64,000 nucleotides of DNA from Pyronema omphalodes (lineage: Eukaryota > Ascomycota > Pezizomycetes > Pezizales > Pyronemataceae). The first letter of the stretch is position 1, and each line of letters begins with the position of its first letter. Under the pieces are notes generated by a model. The model did no database searches. It was given only the letters and a program-made list of their open reading frames with translations, and had not been told where the DNA came from. Positions 41,674 through 53,337 of the stretch are shown here, piece by piece. The position numbers and the translations under genes were made by a program. The stretch is taken from positions 310,001-374,000 of the forward strand of contig JAJJXM010000023.1 of assembly GCA_024516155.1 (NCBI GenBank). The letters run 5' to 3'.

Positions 41674-44600
41674 CTAACAAAACGCCGACCATCCACAATA
41701 CAACACCGCCAAATTCCTAGGATCCATAGCAGTCTGTATAAGTCCATTGACCGTTGCCTCAACACTTAATGTCTTCGATAACTTATCCGCCACCACTGCT
41801 AACGCTCTCTTTGCCTCTAGCTCTCCTTCTCCATCCCGCTTTGATCCTTGCTCGCCTTTACTGGAAACATCGCTCCGTTCTAAATGGCTTTCTTGTATAC
41901 GCTTCATTCTGTGTGGAGAAACCGTCCAGCTGTATAACGGATCATAACGGAGCACATCCAGAATAGTCGTTACACGGTAGGATTCGTTTCGTAGGACTTC
42001 TAAAGTGAATTCGCAGCAACGTCGGAAGGTACCTTCTGTACCGTTTATACCCATTCCATCGACGATATCACGAGACAGGCGGAAGGGAATAACTTCAGGC
42101 ACAGGGAGAATACGAGCCTATTGAATTGTTAGATTTATTTCCATTAGCGCAAAGTTGGAGATTGTGGAAGTACCTGTTCAAAAGCAATACCCAAGTCGAT
42201 ATGTACGACTTCACCGGTTCCTTTGTCAAGAAGGATATTGTTGAGATGTCTATCACCCAAACCAAGGACATGACCAAGCATTGAGATAGCAGCTGTGCTT
42301 CGAGTGTATGCAAGACGTGAGGCATACCATGCATCAGGACCACTAAACTCATGCATGAAGAAGTAATGCATGACCGGGTTAAACCCACGCATCACAGTTT
42401 CGAAAGTTTTTTCTCTATCCCTTCTAGTTTTCTTGGCTGCATCTGCAATCATTTTCCGACACGCCATGAAGTCTAAATCGTTTGGATAGTACTTTTTATG
42501 AGCCGGAGCAAGCCAATCATGGAGTGGTATAGTGTTGGCCACAAACTCGATAATACCGCTGGTTGCACTGAGGGGGATGACTTTGTATCGACGGATTTTA
42601 AGGTCTCGTTGTCGTGAGGTTCGGCCTTTTTGTAGAACTGAAGATACTTGCTCAAATACTTGCTCCATGATTGCATCTTGTCGAAGATCGTCGTTACCAC
42701 CTTTGACGAGTTGTTTATATACCATTCCATTATCTGCTTCACATTTGATGATCTTCGGAGCACTAAGACCATCTGCAATGGTAGCATACTGATCGAATCT
42801 TCTGATCCTAGGAACGAGAGAATAGTCGCAGTCGGCTCTTATCGGAATTTCCATAGTCGGCGGGGGTATTCCAAGATCCGGAATACCAGTCTCCCACATT
42901 TTTGCATCCCGTTTTTGCGTCGAAAGTAATCTAGCAAGCGAAACTCTAGATCCGTCTTTCTTCTTGTCTGTCCTTGCATGTGCAAGTACTTCGTATTCAC
43001 TTGCTGTAGTAAGAATTGCTGGAACAATTACTGTGGACACCATTTTTCCTTTGTTATTCTCTTTAAGAGTGTGGAGTACCAGCTTCGCGGCTTTGGATCT
43101 TGAAACCGCTGCGTCGTCTTGAGCTTTTGTTTTGGCGATTGCTAAAAGTTGGTAGACGGCATGGAATGGATGATCTGCGCATACTCTAACCATAAGCCTT
43201 CTTAACAGCTCCTGGAATTTCGATTCCTCCTTCAACAGACGAGAAGAAAGCTGGTTGATCAACGGAACAAGTTTTCTAGAAGGTACTTGATCAAGAATCG
43301 ACGCCGCATCGTTGGCTCTATCCATAAGGTAATATTCAAACCACAAAGAACAGAAACGAACCGCATCCTCGTCGTAATCATCACAGGCGATTAAGCACTT
43401 CAAATAGTTGAAGATACTCTTTTCGACAAACGCATCCCGCGAAGCTCTGAGGCGAGTATATTCCTGTTCTCCCAGTGCAAGCCAAGCTTTAGCCTTGAAG
43501 AGTTCCCTTTGCAAAGCCTGGTTAGTTTTTGGTGTTCTAGCAGTCGATGGTACTTTGCTATTCAAGCTCATAAGCTCGTCGACATCCCCACGACTTTCTT
43601 CCAAGAGCTTTGTTCTGCGTTCCAAATCTTCCGTATTGCTGCGGTCGTTTAATTGCTGATCACAAAACTTTGCAAATTCATGGAAGACTCTTCCTGCCTC
43701 TGGACCATGCTCATTCCCACGTAACTCCCGGATAGCCCTCTCAAGGTAGGTAGACATAATCTTATCCGGCTGTTCTAGACGTGCTTCTGAAATCCGGTTA
43801 CCCAGCTTAGCAAGAAGCTTTGCACGGCCAACAGCCATAGTTTGAGAAGCGCTAGCCTTATCGTTTTCGAGAGACGCAAGCATTCGGATCGACGGAACCA
43901 ATTGACCCTTCTCCCAGAATACATTTGCAGCCTGAAGAGTAGCAACACCACTTATATCAAGTCCCACATCTTTGCATGGTTGAACAATATCGCTTAATTT
44001 TACCGCTGCCGATAATGCATGATGAAGCGCGGTGTGCTTTCGAGCCATTTTGCAACTGGAGATAAGTGCTTCAGCTTCAAATAATCGAGCTTGTTTAGGT
44101 TCGAGATTAGCATTAAGTCGGAGATGATCCCGTTTTGATAGGGATCCAAAGGCAACTTGTCGTAATGCTAGGATTTCTTCTACATCGGAATACCTGTGAC
44201 AAGGTTAGCGGGATACAATATAGAAAATCATCACTCGATGTTGTGGTACGAGGTTCTGGACAAAAGTCATCGTCACCCCGCCCGGCGCTTAGCACAGAAA
44301 AGTGACGGTCACTTTTGTCCAGAACCTCGTACTTTGGTACTACTTACGTTCCGGTTTCCATCCATCTTGTACGGCGTTGCATATTCTCACAGACCTCCTC
44401 CAGTTGCTCACGACTCTTGGATATGAACACTTCCTCCATCTCGGTTAACATCGCTAATGTCGTCATTCGATCTCCAAGGGAATGTCCAGTCTGGGTTCCA
44501 TCCTTGATCTGTTTCATCACACTTAAAATATGTGGATCCATCCGTAATGCCACAGATCTAGAGTCGACGGTTTTATTGATAGACTGAAGAGCTCTATATA

Positions 44601-47600
44601 TCTGTGCAGATCGTGTATCGAATACTTCCGGACAGGGCAAATCCCACTGCTCCAATTTCCAAGCGGAGCGATAAGCATTATCAGCAGACTCTGGCGAAGA
44701 ACTAGACTCCGAAGCACCGGTGCGTAATAAAGCATGCGAGACATCATTCATTCCCAGAGTATTAAAAGCATTAATCAATCCCAATCCAGAGCCAGAAGAT
44801 GTTGCTCCAAGAGAAACTTTACTCTGTTGACTTGCGGATTGCATCCAAAGCATATTGAGACCATCACCTTCATATTCGAAATTCCTCATCATAGTCTGAA
44901 GATCAAAAGTTTGCTTGATACCATAGAACGCATCTGGATCATCGATATTTTCGAAGATGGAAAGTTGTAGATCTGTTGGTACTTCACGACGAATAATTTC
45001 GCTGGGTTTTGTCTGGAAACTTTCGCGGCGGGAACGTTGTGAGGTATTCTGACTTTCGGCTGACTTTTCTTCGTAGCTGTAGATTTCTGCGAATAGAAGA
45101 GCTGTTTTGAACATTTTGCAAGTCGCGGCGGCTTTCGCTGCATCAAGGTAGTCTAGTGCTAGCCAGTTGTCTCGCTCAGCTTTGGAAGCTTCTCCTTCGA
45201 CTACTTGCTGAGATCGGAGGTAGAGGACGGTTTTGATAAGGACGGTGTTATGCGGAACTGTCTTTTCTTCGCAGTTATCGAAACAGTGTTGAAAAAGAGC
45301 TGATAGCTCATCCCGTAGTCCTTGAGGAGCTTTTGGATTCTGGTTGATATCCATAGCAAGAAGGATATGGGTGATATAGGGGAATAATTCCTCAGCCATG
45401 CCATCCACATTCTTCAACACATCTCTGATACAGTTCAAAACAGGTACTTCGGGGACATTCGTGCACATCGCAATAGCCAAATCAGTAACCCAAGTTGTAA
45501 ACGATCCTTTCAGTTCCCCGGCTTGTGTAATCGACTGTTTAGCAGGTTGTTTCTCCGCCGGTCTTTCTCCCCAATACAAAGCCTTACTCTCTTCATCAGT
45601 AAGCACAGCCATCGAATTCTCCTCTTGAATTTGTGCTTCTCCATCAATAATCCAAGAAAGCGCTTTTTCTGCTAAACTAACAACCTTCTTATCATCCGAC
45701 AACAGCAGCTCTTTTAATCGCTTCATAATCTCCACCTTCGGGGCTTTATCGATTTGTGCTGTTAGAACCGGTTCTCCTTTTGGGAAATCGAACTCCATCT
45801 CCTTCGTCCAGTCGATATGTAGCTGACCAGTTGAAGCATATGCTCTTCCCAATACCCTAGCGGACCAAAGAAGGAACCCATCATTGACATTTGAATTTCT
45901 AGAGATCCTTAGTAGCGAATTTGCACGTTGAAAAGAGTGTTTATCAGCACCAAAAATGTCGTCCTTAAAACTTTCAGGTCTTTCAAAATCAGAACAAAAC
46001 AGATTGAAAGCCAATTTCCTTGACGCAGGGTCTAGTAAGGATCTATTTCCTTTCATGTCTTCGTCGATTAATAGTTTGAGAAGCTTGCTTTCCTTGGAAT
46101 TGTGGGTTGCGTTGCCTTGCTGTTTGAATTCTAGAGCGGTCCTTACTATCGAGTGAAGGATTTCATTTTGGTTTCTGGGGAAAATACACTTCGCTAAATG
46201 GTCTTTAAGCCATCCGCTGAACATGTAGATTGCGGAGTTTGCATCGATTAGTTGCGGTTCCTGGGATTGCATCTGCGTTAAGGGGATTTGCCGTGACTTT
46301 CGTATAGCAGCCAGGAGAGAAAGAAAGACTCCAATCAGAAACGGCGGCTTTTTGCAGAGGTATTCTTTTCCATTTTCCAGGAGGTATTGTAAAATACCAA
46401 TAGTATCCTCAGCGCACATAGTATCCGTGATATAATCCTTAAGACCATGAATAAGCATCTCCAGAGGATATCCTTCATAAACCTTTCTTCCAGCCAGGGA
46501 TATCAAAAGCCTTATATGTCTGATAACACTAAGTGTATGAACCGGGCCTCTAGCAGGATGTAGCGAATCAAAGCAGCGACGAGCGACAATTACTACCATT
46601 GCCGGATTCCATATCTCCTTATAATCAACAGTGATTTGATTAGAAGCAAATTTAATAGCTCCGAATATACCCTTTACAGGAAACACCGGAGGCTCGGTTA
46701 TTCTAACTTTATGCTTGAGATGGCCATGAGCCTTGATGTCTTCCATATGCATTCTTGCCTCCCCGAAATCCGGCTCCTTGTCGAAAAATTTCGCTTCCGT
46801 GCCTTCGTGTTGTGTCATCTCGAACATGATCGCTATGATTTGAGGGAAGTTGGATTGTATCAACTCCGCAAATTTTTCGTCTTTAAACATTTTTCGCAGC
46901 TGAGAGTACAGAGTAGGTTGTGGGGCTTCTCCTTCCTGAACCTTTGGAGCCGGGACTGCCGCATCCCATACCAAAGCATAAGCCGCAACATTAGCAAAAT
47001 GATCCGAAATAAGCGCCTGTAGCGAAACCCCATTGATCTGAGCAACCGCCTCAGCATCCTCACGCTTCCGATGCGCAAAGCAATGAGCAACAAGATCTCC
47101 TGGTATATCCCTACACATATCCTCAAAAGTTGCATAACCAAACACATAATAAGGCACCTCATTCAAGCTACTATAATGTTTCAAAAAGAGGTAAATAAGG
47201 TTATCCTTAAACAACCGGAACAAATCGCGTTGATTCTGAAGCCCCGCAGACCGTGCTACAGTTTTCAGTACTCGGGCACAATATTCTCCCATTTCTTCGA
47301 TTTTTCCAGTTTCAAAGATGCGGTAAATTGCTCGTGATACCATGGTGGGTGACATGTGTGACATTAATCCAAAGGTATGGACTCGGATTATTAACCCTTC
47401 TAACCAGTCTGGGTCGCTGTTTAGCTTTTGGCTTATCATATCTGTAAGTGCTAGGTGTTGGGATTCTCCAAAGACTTCGAAGATTACGTGCATTCTATGC
47501 GCTGCGGAGTAGGCAACTCGAAGGTCCGGGTCTTCGATTAGATCTATGAGTAATGTCCTTGGCCACCAATCCTCCTTTTTTGGTTCTTCTTCTTGGGATC

Positions 47601-50600
47601 TCCGACTTCTTGCTGAAGATGCAGGCGGACGGGAAGAAGAGGGCTGGCTTGCTTGATTTTCCGGGGAGGTAGGTTTTCCATAGCAAGGGTCAATGAGAAG
47701 GATCTTCTCACACAATCTTCCCAGCGATACTCTGACCGAGTAAGAGATATCATCAACCTGCTTAACAAGCGGAATAAGTGTATGTAAGAAAATCTCACAA
47801 TTCTCCCGAAGGTCCGGATCCGAGTTTGCAGGAATCCATCTTGGTGCAAGGGCTTCCAGAATATCCAAGCCTGTAGTCATACCAATTTCGCTTGCCTCGA
47901 CATTATATTTCCCAATTAAATCCTCGGCCACTTGCATAAAAAGATCAATCGTCAAGTCCATTGGCAAGTCCTCTCCAGCGGCAATCAAAAAATCCCTTAT
48001 CAACGGACCTGCCAAAGGAGTTTTATCCGCTGTTAATTTCAGGAGACATGAGTCGACAAACATAGCGCATATATCTTCCCGAGTCGTATCCCCCTGTGTT
48101 AGGGAACAAAGCGTAATAAGCAACGACGTAGCCAACCAAGAAGCATCTTTCGAGCAAGCCACCTCCAACTGTTCTCTATTCCTCGTCGTACTTTCCACCT
48201 TCTCCTCCTCCTTTGAATCGTCCGGAAAATCCAAATCCATATCATCATCCTCATCATTCTCCTGTTCCTGTGTGAGTGCTTGAGACGCCACTTTATCCTC
48301 CGAAACCCTGGATATACCAGAAAGCAACTGGCCGGTAGTTCCGCGAAGAAAGTCATGAAAGATTGAATTTTGATCGAGGATTTCGGATATGTTTTTTGGA
48401 AGAATTCCCTCGATGGCAAGATACATCCCTGTGATTTGTCCCAATGAACAATTTTTGCTCTCCACATAGGTAAAGAAATCTTGTAACAACCCTTCTCGTA
48501 ACTTCATATCCACCTGCCTGGCTTTTATTAAACCTGGACCGGAAATCATCGAAAGTGTGGTGCCGGCGATAAGAAGATATCCGACAAGATTCTGTAGTAC
48601 GACCATGGTAACTCCGCCGTGTTGGGAAGATATCGTTGTCCAGGCATCTTTAACAGCTTTTGTCCGCATTTCGAGCATGTTGACAATAAGCTCCTGTAGC
48701 TCGGCGTTGATATTTTCCGTTCCTGACGACAAAGAAAAGTCCATGTTCCTAGAGTCCGTATTATCCAATTCCTCATCATCTTCGTTCAGGAGTGTAACAT
48801 AAAGACCCCGAGATCTTGCAGCTCGAATACAAGCCTGACCAATCGGTCCACAAACAATTGATGTTCTCCGTTCAATCAGTGAAAGTTTAACACCGCAACA
48901 AACCGCCAAAAAATCAATAACATCTCCAGGCAATATCTGTTGAGCATAAGACTGAGCCTTCATATTATTCCCCGACAACCCCTCTCGTTCCGGATGCCAA
49001 TGAGTATTAAACCATGCAAAGATCTGTTCACTAGCATTAAACGCCACGGATTGTGGCATTGTATTCCTCTTCCGTAATAAATACGACCACAATGCCAAAG
49101 AACTATCAGTTACGATAGAGGGCCCATTTCCATCATCGTTTCGAATCATCGACTCTACACTGCTGGAGATGCTGGAGTTGGAGTAGGCGACTAGGTCTTT
49201 GGTCACGATGATCCGCATGATGTGACTAGCGATTCGGCATACATGCTGATTCGAAGCGTAACGAGCACAGAGTTGCCATACTTGCTGCCATAAGCCTGTG
49301 TACAGAGGTTCCGAGGCGCATTTCAGGAAAGCACAACTACCATATCATTAGCATACATATCTCGCAGGAAGCAACCCCCTAAAAGACAGAAAGATTTAAG
49401 ATACCTTCCAATAGCCGCCAAAGCCCACGCCGTAATCGTAGGGTTCTCATGCTTAGAAGCCTCAACAAGATCCTGAACCAGCGAGGGAAAATCCACCTCA
49501 TCAACCGCCTTCAGGTCCGCAAGAAACGTAAACACCTGTAAAGCACATAGCTTTCTGGATATATCGATGGATCGAATATAGCGCATCGTCTCCCCAAATC
49601 GACTATAAATCCTAGGTCGTTTTCTTGATGGACTATCACCCCCTTCGACACCCTTTTTATGAGGGCTTTTATCGGAATCCCCGGAGGAATCTAGCATCTC
49701 GACAAACATTGCTATCAGCTGTGGTACCATCCAGACTTCCTCCTTGTGGTCGTTTAATGAGCCCGGTCGTAGTGCTATGGCTTTTAAACGGAATGGAACC
49801 TCAGGATTTGGAGTTTCGGTCGGGGATGGAAATATTATATCATCCATTTGCAGGATCTCTCTATCATCTCTGGTGAGTGTAGCGCGGGCGACATATTCGT
49901 TATAAAGCATTTCATAAAGATACCCGACATTATCCCTTAATCTCTGGGCATCCTGACCCCGTAACTGAGCTTTGATATGTAGTCGACAATGAATTAGACA
50001 TATAATCATCTGATCCTTTATACCGGGTGTATTAGTATCCCACAACCTAGTGATAATGGGTACAAGCTCCTCGGATATCTTATACATCAACGCCAGGTCG
50101 TTTCCAGCAATAACATTCAACACACAATTTAGAGAATAAAACACATGTTGATGAGCCTGATCGATTTTCTGCTGGGAGCGTAAAAACTGCATTAACGTAT
50201 CGCAAAGCTGTTCCCTGTTCTCTAGAATCGGAGCATTCGGTGCTGCTAGAAGATACCGGATACATAATAGAAACTCTCTTGTTTCCTTCCCCATTCTTAT
50301 AGTTTGTTTCCACGGCATACCTCTTCCTCTAGACCCCGCCGGAGTAGCAGAACCAACCTCCCGTTGACTTCCCCCCTCTCCTGATATCTGAGTCTGAACA
50401 TTCTCCAAACAAAACCTCACAACCCTCTCCCATTCCCTCCTTCGTAAATGTTCCGTATGCGGCATATGCTGAAACAAAATTTTCAAAGCCTTAACATAAT
50501 CGACCTTTATCGGATCACACAGCGTATGACCATTTGGTAGGGTTTCCAGAATATGTTTCCAGATAACTGGTACAGTTTTAGCCCTGATATTCGAAACCCC

Positions 50601-51053
50601 GCATTGTACTGCTAATCTCAAAATCGTGCCAACTAATGATAATCTCTCTATTGCTGTTGCTGTGGTGGCCGTTCCGGATTTCATTACTTTTCGTTCAGTC
50701 GCTGATGCGTGGAAAATAGTCTCGAAAAGCTCATCGAAGTTTTTTCCGGTGAGACTTGGTGTCCGTCGGATATCACGTAGGGAATAGTCATGGAGGATTT
50801 TTTTTAGCTCTAGATGCAAAAAAAAAAAAATTAGAAAAAAAAACAAACAAGAGGATTAGTTATGTTATTCGATATATATAATAACAAGGAGATGGAGAAG
50901 AAGAGAAGTGGGATATTTACTGTTAAGTCCTGCTGTACGGTCTTTGATGGTGGATGATTTTATCAAGCCTATATATATAAAGAAAAAGAAACAAAAATGT
51001 GGTCAGTTTTATAAAATAATCATGCAAGGTAAAAAAAAAAACAAGAGAGCCTA

Positions 51054-51095
<42 letters not shown>

Positions 51096-51165
51096 ATGGC
51101 AATGAAGACGATGATGGCAACGAAGACTAACCATAAGCATCGTCAAGTAACGGCTTGAAGGACAT
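41674..51165 (-). CDS. tel1: DNA-damage checkpoint kinase Tel1 (ATM)
   Basis: PI3K-related Ser/Thr kinase that acts at double-strand breaks and telomeres with the MRN/MRX complex. Six exons are read: 51165-51132, 50968-50921, 50809-49405, 49336-44348, 44193-42174 and 42117-41674. Introns are 163, 111, 68, 154 and 56 nt. All phases close and give 2979 aa, the usual Tel1 size. The N-terminal TAN region starts [20 protein letters not shown], then [18 protein letters not shown]. Long HEAT-type helical repeats fill the middle. The FAT domain precedes a PI3/4-kinase domain with [46 protein letters not shown] (catalytic DRHLNN at 2806-2811) and [10 protein letters not shown] (metal-binding Asp2825). 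A FATC tail ends [14 protein letters not shown], as in ATM/Tel1. The first two tiny exons are inferred from phase and motif fit. The 154-nt fourth intron contains a MITE. Confidence 0.94.
44247..44331. mobile_element. 85-bp MITE, copy 2, inside tel1 intron 4
   Basis: Both ends begin TACGAGGTTCTGGACAAAAG when read inwards, so the terminal inverted repeats are nearly perfect over ~30 bp. Reverse-complemented, it matches the element at 8195-8278 closely beyond the first ~20 bases (about four differences in 65). It lies within the 154-nt tel1 intron (44194-44347). Removing it leaves about 69 nt, the size of the other short introns here, so it appears to have jumped into an existing intron without damaging the splice sites. 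Confidence 0.85.
51054..51085. repeat. (ACG)n microsatellite in tel1 intron 1
   Basis: About ten perfect ACG triplets, continuing as GGCGGCGGCG, within the 163-nt first intron of tel1 (50969-51131). They read as poly-Ser or poly-Arg in the false frames. Confidence 0.9.
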
Positions 51166-51741
51166 GGATATGGCTGTAGAAACTTCTGTTCGCATAGGTC
51201 GCGGGGGGGCTTCGATATATCGAAATTGCCGGAGGTCGCTAGACGGGTTGATAGCCGTTGAGCTCTGGCTATGAATCTTTGATGCACGCGTAGAGTGCGG
51301 GGAGTCTAAGGCGTGTCATAGTCGCGTCGGGAAAACGCCAAGACTGGTGTTAAATATCAGATGCTGTAAGGCTGAAGAAGAACACTGTACAATTAATGAA
51401 GACATTTTTTTTTCACAGTGTGACATGCCAACAATGTGAAATGCAGTGGTTATGAAAGAAAATATACTCTCAAAGTACGGACTCAGGGTACTTATATTCG
51501 CTAATCTAAGCACTCTGTGTATCTGCTCATCCGGGGTTTCACCATCCCCATCACAAAGTTGGAAGAAAAAAAAACACAAAAATTGAAATCGAAATCATTT
51601 CCTTCTATATAGACGCCCTCACTAACGCCGTTCCCAACAACACAAAAGAAAATGTACATCCAAGATACAGATACACACACCCTAAGAACTCCTATATATA
51701 CCTCACAAAACACTGACGTATTAAAGAAGAAAAAAAAAGAA
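51166..51741. other. Spacer between shg1 and tel1
   Basis: The 576 nt between the tel1 start and the shg1 stop, both on the minus strand. It presumably holds the shg1 3' end and the tel1 promoter. No gene is seen. Confidence 0.6.
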
Positions 51742-53337
51742 TTAGTGCGCATCTGCCAATGCCCTATCAGTCATCTCAATATCTGCAGGTTCCTCGCGCT
51801 TCACTTCAATATTATCCCCCTGCTTAGTTTCAGCCGACTCTTTCTTCTCCGGTATTCCATTACCATTGATCTTCTCATCTTCAGCTGATCCATTTCCCAT
51901 GACAACATCGTCATCACCCTCCTCTTTCTCGTCTTTACCGTTGTCTTCAAAGGATGGAAGGTCGTCGGAGGGATCAAGCATTCCCTGAGCAACCATGAGT
52001 TCCTTCATATAGGCCTCAATCTCAGTTCTCCTGGATTCCAACAACTCCTTGAATTTATCTTCCACAATCTGGTAAACACCCTTCTGTATGGCCGAGCGCT
52101 CAATCAAGACCGCCGCCTTTCCGCGATCTCTAACTCTCAATGAAGGGTCGCGGTTAAGTTCTGAGTCAGTATGTTCCGTGAGACGTTTCTGGAGCTCCTC
52201 AACAGCATCCGATCCACAAAAGTGAGCATAAACCTGCTTTTTGATGGTATCAAAATGGCCTCTCTTCTTGAAATCCTTCTGGATACTTTCAGTCTGCTCC
52301 TTCGCCTTCTGCAATTCTTTCTGTCTGGCATCTTCTCCGGACTCCTTCTTGGATCTCATCTGCTCCTCTTCTCTCTTTCTTGCTAACTCAGCCTGCTGCT
52401 CAAGCTCTCTTTGAATAGCAGCATCCTTTTCCCTCTTGGCTTCTCTCAAATCGTGTTCTCTCCTTGCAGCCTCTTCTCTCTCCCGCTCTCTTTCACGCTC
52501 TCTTTCTTCATCTCTCTCTTTTCTCTCCCTCTCCTTTCTTTCCTTCTCTCTCAACTCCCAATCAGCCTCTCTTTCCTTCTTCTCTTTCTCCCTTTCAGCC
52601 TCTCTTTCCTTCTTCTCTTTCTCTCTCTCGGCTTCTCTATCTTTCTTCTCTTTCTCCTTCTCCCTATCGACCTCGCTCTTCTTCTCCCTCTCCTTCTCTT
52701 TCTCTTTTTCCTTCTCCTTCTCCTTCTCCTTCACCGCCTTCTCCTTTTCCTCATCCTTCGTTCTAACATCCACACTCTTCCTCCTCACCACAGGAGAGCT
52801 TCTCTCACCCCTCGGCGAGCTCCTATCAACGACTCTAGAAGAGCTCCTATCTCTCCTATCCCTCGAGTCTCTCCTCCTACTTCTCCTTCTCGGGGGCGGG
52901 GTAACAGATCTTCTCCTCGATCTTCTTCTAGGTGGTGGGGAGATAGAACGTTTCCTCCCGGCCGATCCACGATAAGAATCATAACCCACATGTACTCTCT
53001 CCCTACTTCTCCTTCTAATTCTAGATCTACTTCTATCCCTACTCCTATCTCTATCTCTCCTAAGCGGACTTCTAGACCTAGATCTATCCCTCCAATCTCT
53101 TCTCCTTGGTTGATAACGATCCCTAGAACGGCTTCTGTCACGAGACCTATCGCGACGGTCTCTATCTCTGTCTCGGTCTCGGTCTCGATCTCGGTCTCGG
53201 TCTAGTGATGGGTCACGGCGACGACGGATTGGACGCGAACGAGAACGGGAACGGCTTGAGGATGGACTGCGTTTTCGGGGTGGTGGAGAACTCGACCGCG
53301 TTCGTTTACTGTATGTGGGTCGGTAGGATTCGGACAT
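51742..53337 (-). CDS. shg1: COMPASS (Set1C) subunit Shg1
   Basis: Subunit of the Set1/COMPASS histone H3K4 methyltransferase complex, acting in the nucleus. It is a single exon of 531 aa. Residues ~1-190 are an RS/RD-rich segment (RSRSRSRPIRRRRDPS, alternating DRDRDR), as in SR-type nuclear proteins. Residues ~190-350 are an extreme Lys/Glu/Arg charged helix (EKEKEKEKEREKKSEVDREK). The Shg1/BOD1 domain follows at about 353-450: FKKRGHFDTIKKQVYAHF, then LTEHTDSELNRDPSL, RGKAAVLIERSAIQKGVYQI and VEDKFKELLESRRTEIEAYM. The C-terminal ~80 residues are acidic. Budding-yeast Shg1 is much shorter and lacks the RS/charged N-terminus; longer forms with such extensions are expected in filamentous fungi. 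The repetitive DNA makes a long antisense open frame at 52411-53205, which is not a gene. Confidence 0.88.
   Translation of the reverse strand: MSESYRPTYSKRTRSSSPPPRKRSPSSSRSRSRSRPIRRRRDPSLDRDRDRDRDRDRDRDRRDRSRDRSRSRDRYQPRRRDWRDRSRSRSPLRRDRDRSRDRSRSRIRRRSRERVHVGYDSYRGSAGRKRSISPPPRRRSRRRSVTPPPRRRSRRRDSRDRRDRSSSRVVDRSSPRGERSSPVVRRKSVDVRTKDEEKEKAVKEKEKEKEKEKEKEREKKSEVDREKEKEKKDREAEREKEKKEREAEREKEKKEREADWELREKERKERERKERDEEREREREREREEAARREHDLREAKREKDAAIQRELEQQAELARKREEEQMRSKKESGEDARQKELQKAKEQTESIQKDFKKRGHFDTIKKQVYAHFCGSDAVEELQKRLTEHTDSELNRDPSLRVRDRGKAAVLIERSAIQKGVYQIVEDKFKELLESRRTEIEAYMKELMVAQGMLDPSDDLPSFEDNGKDEKEEGDDDVVMGNGSAEDEKINGNGIPEKKESAETKQGDNIEVKREEPADIEMTDRALADAH

Noticed and set aside
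52411..53205. 264-codon plus-strand open frame rich in Ser, Leu and Phe
   Set aside because: Exact antisense of the charged and RS region of shg1; composition is the mirror of that coding sequence.
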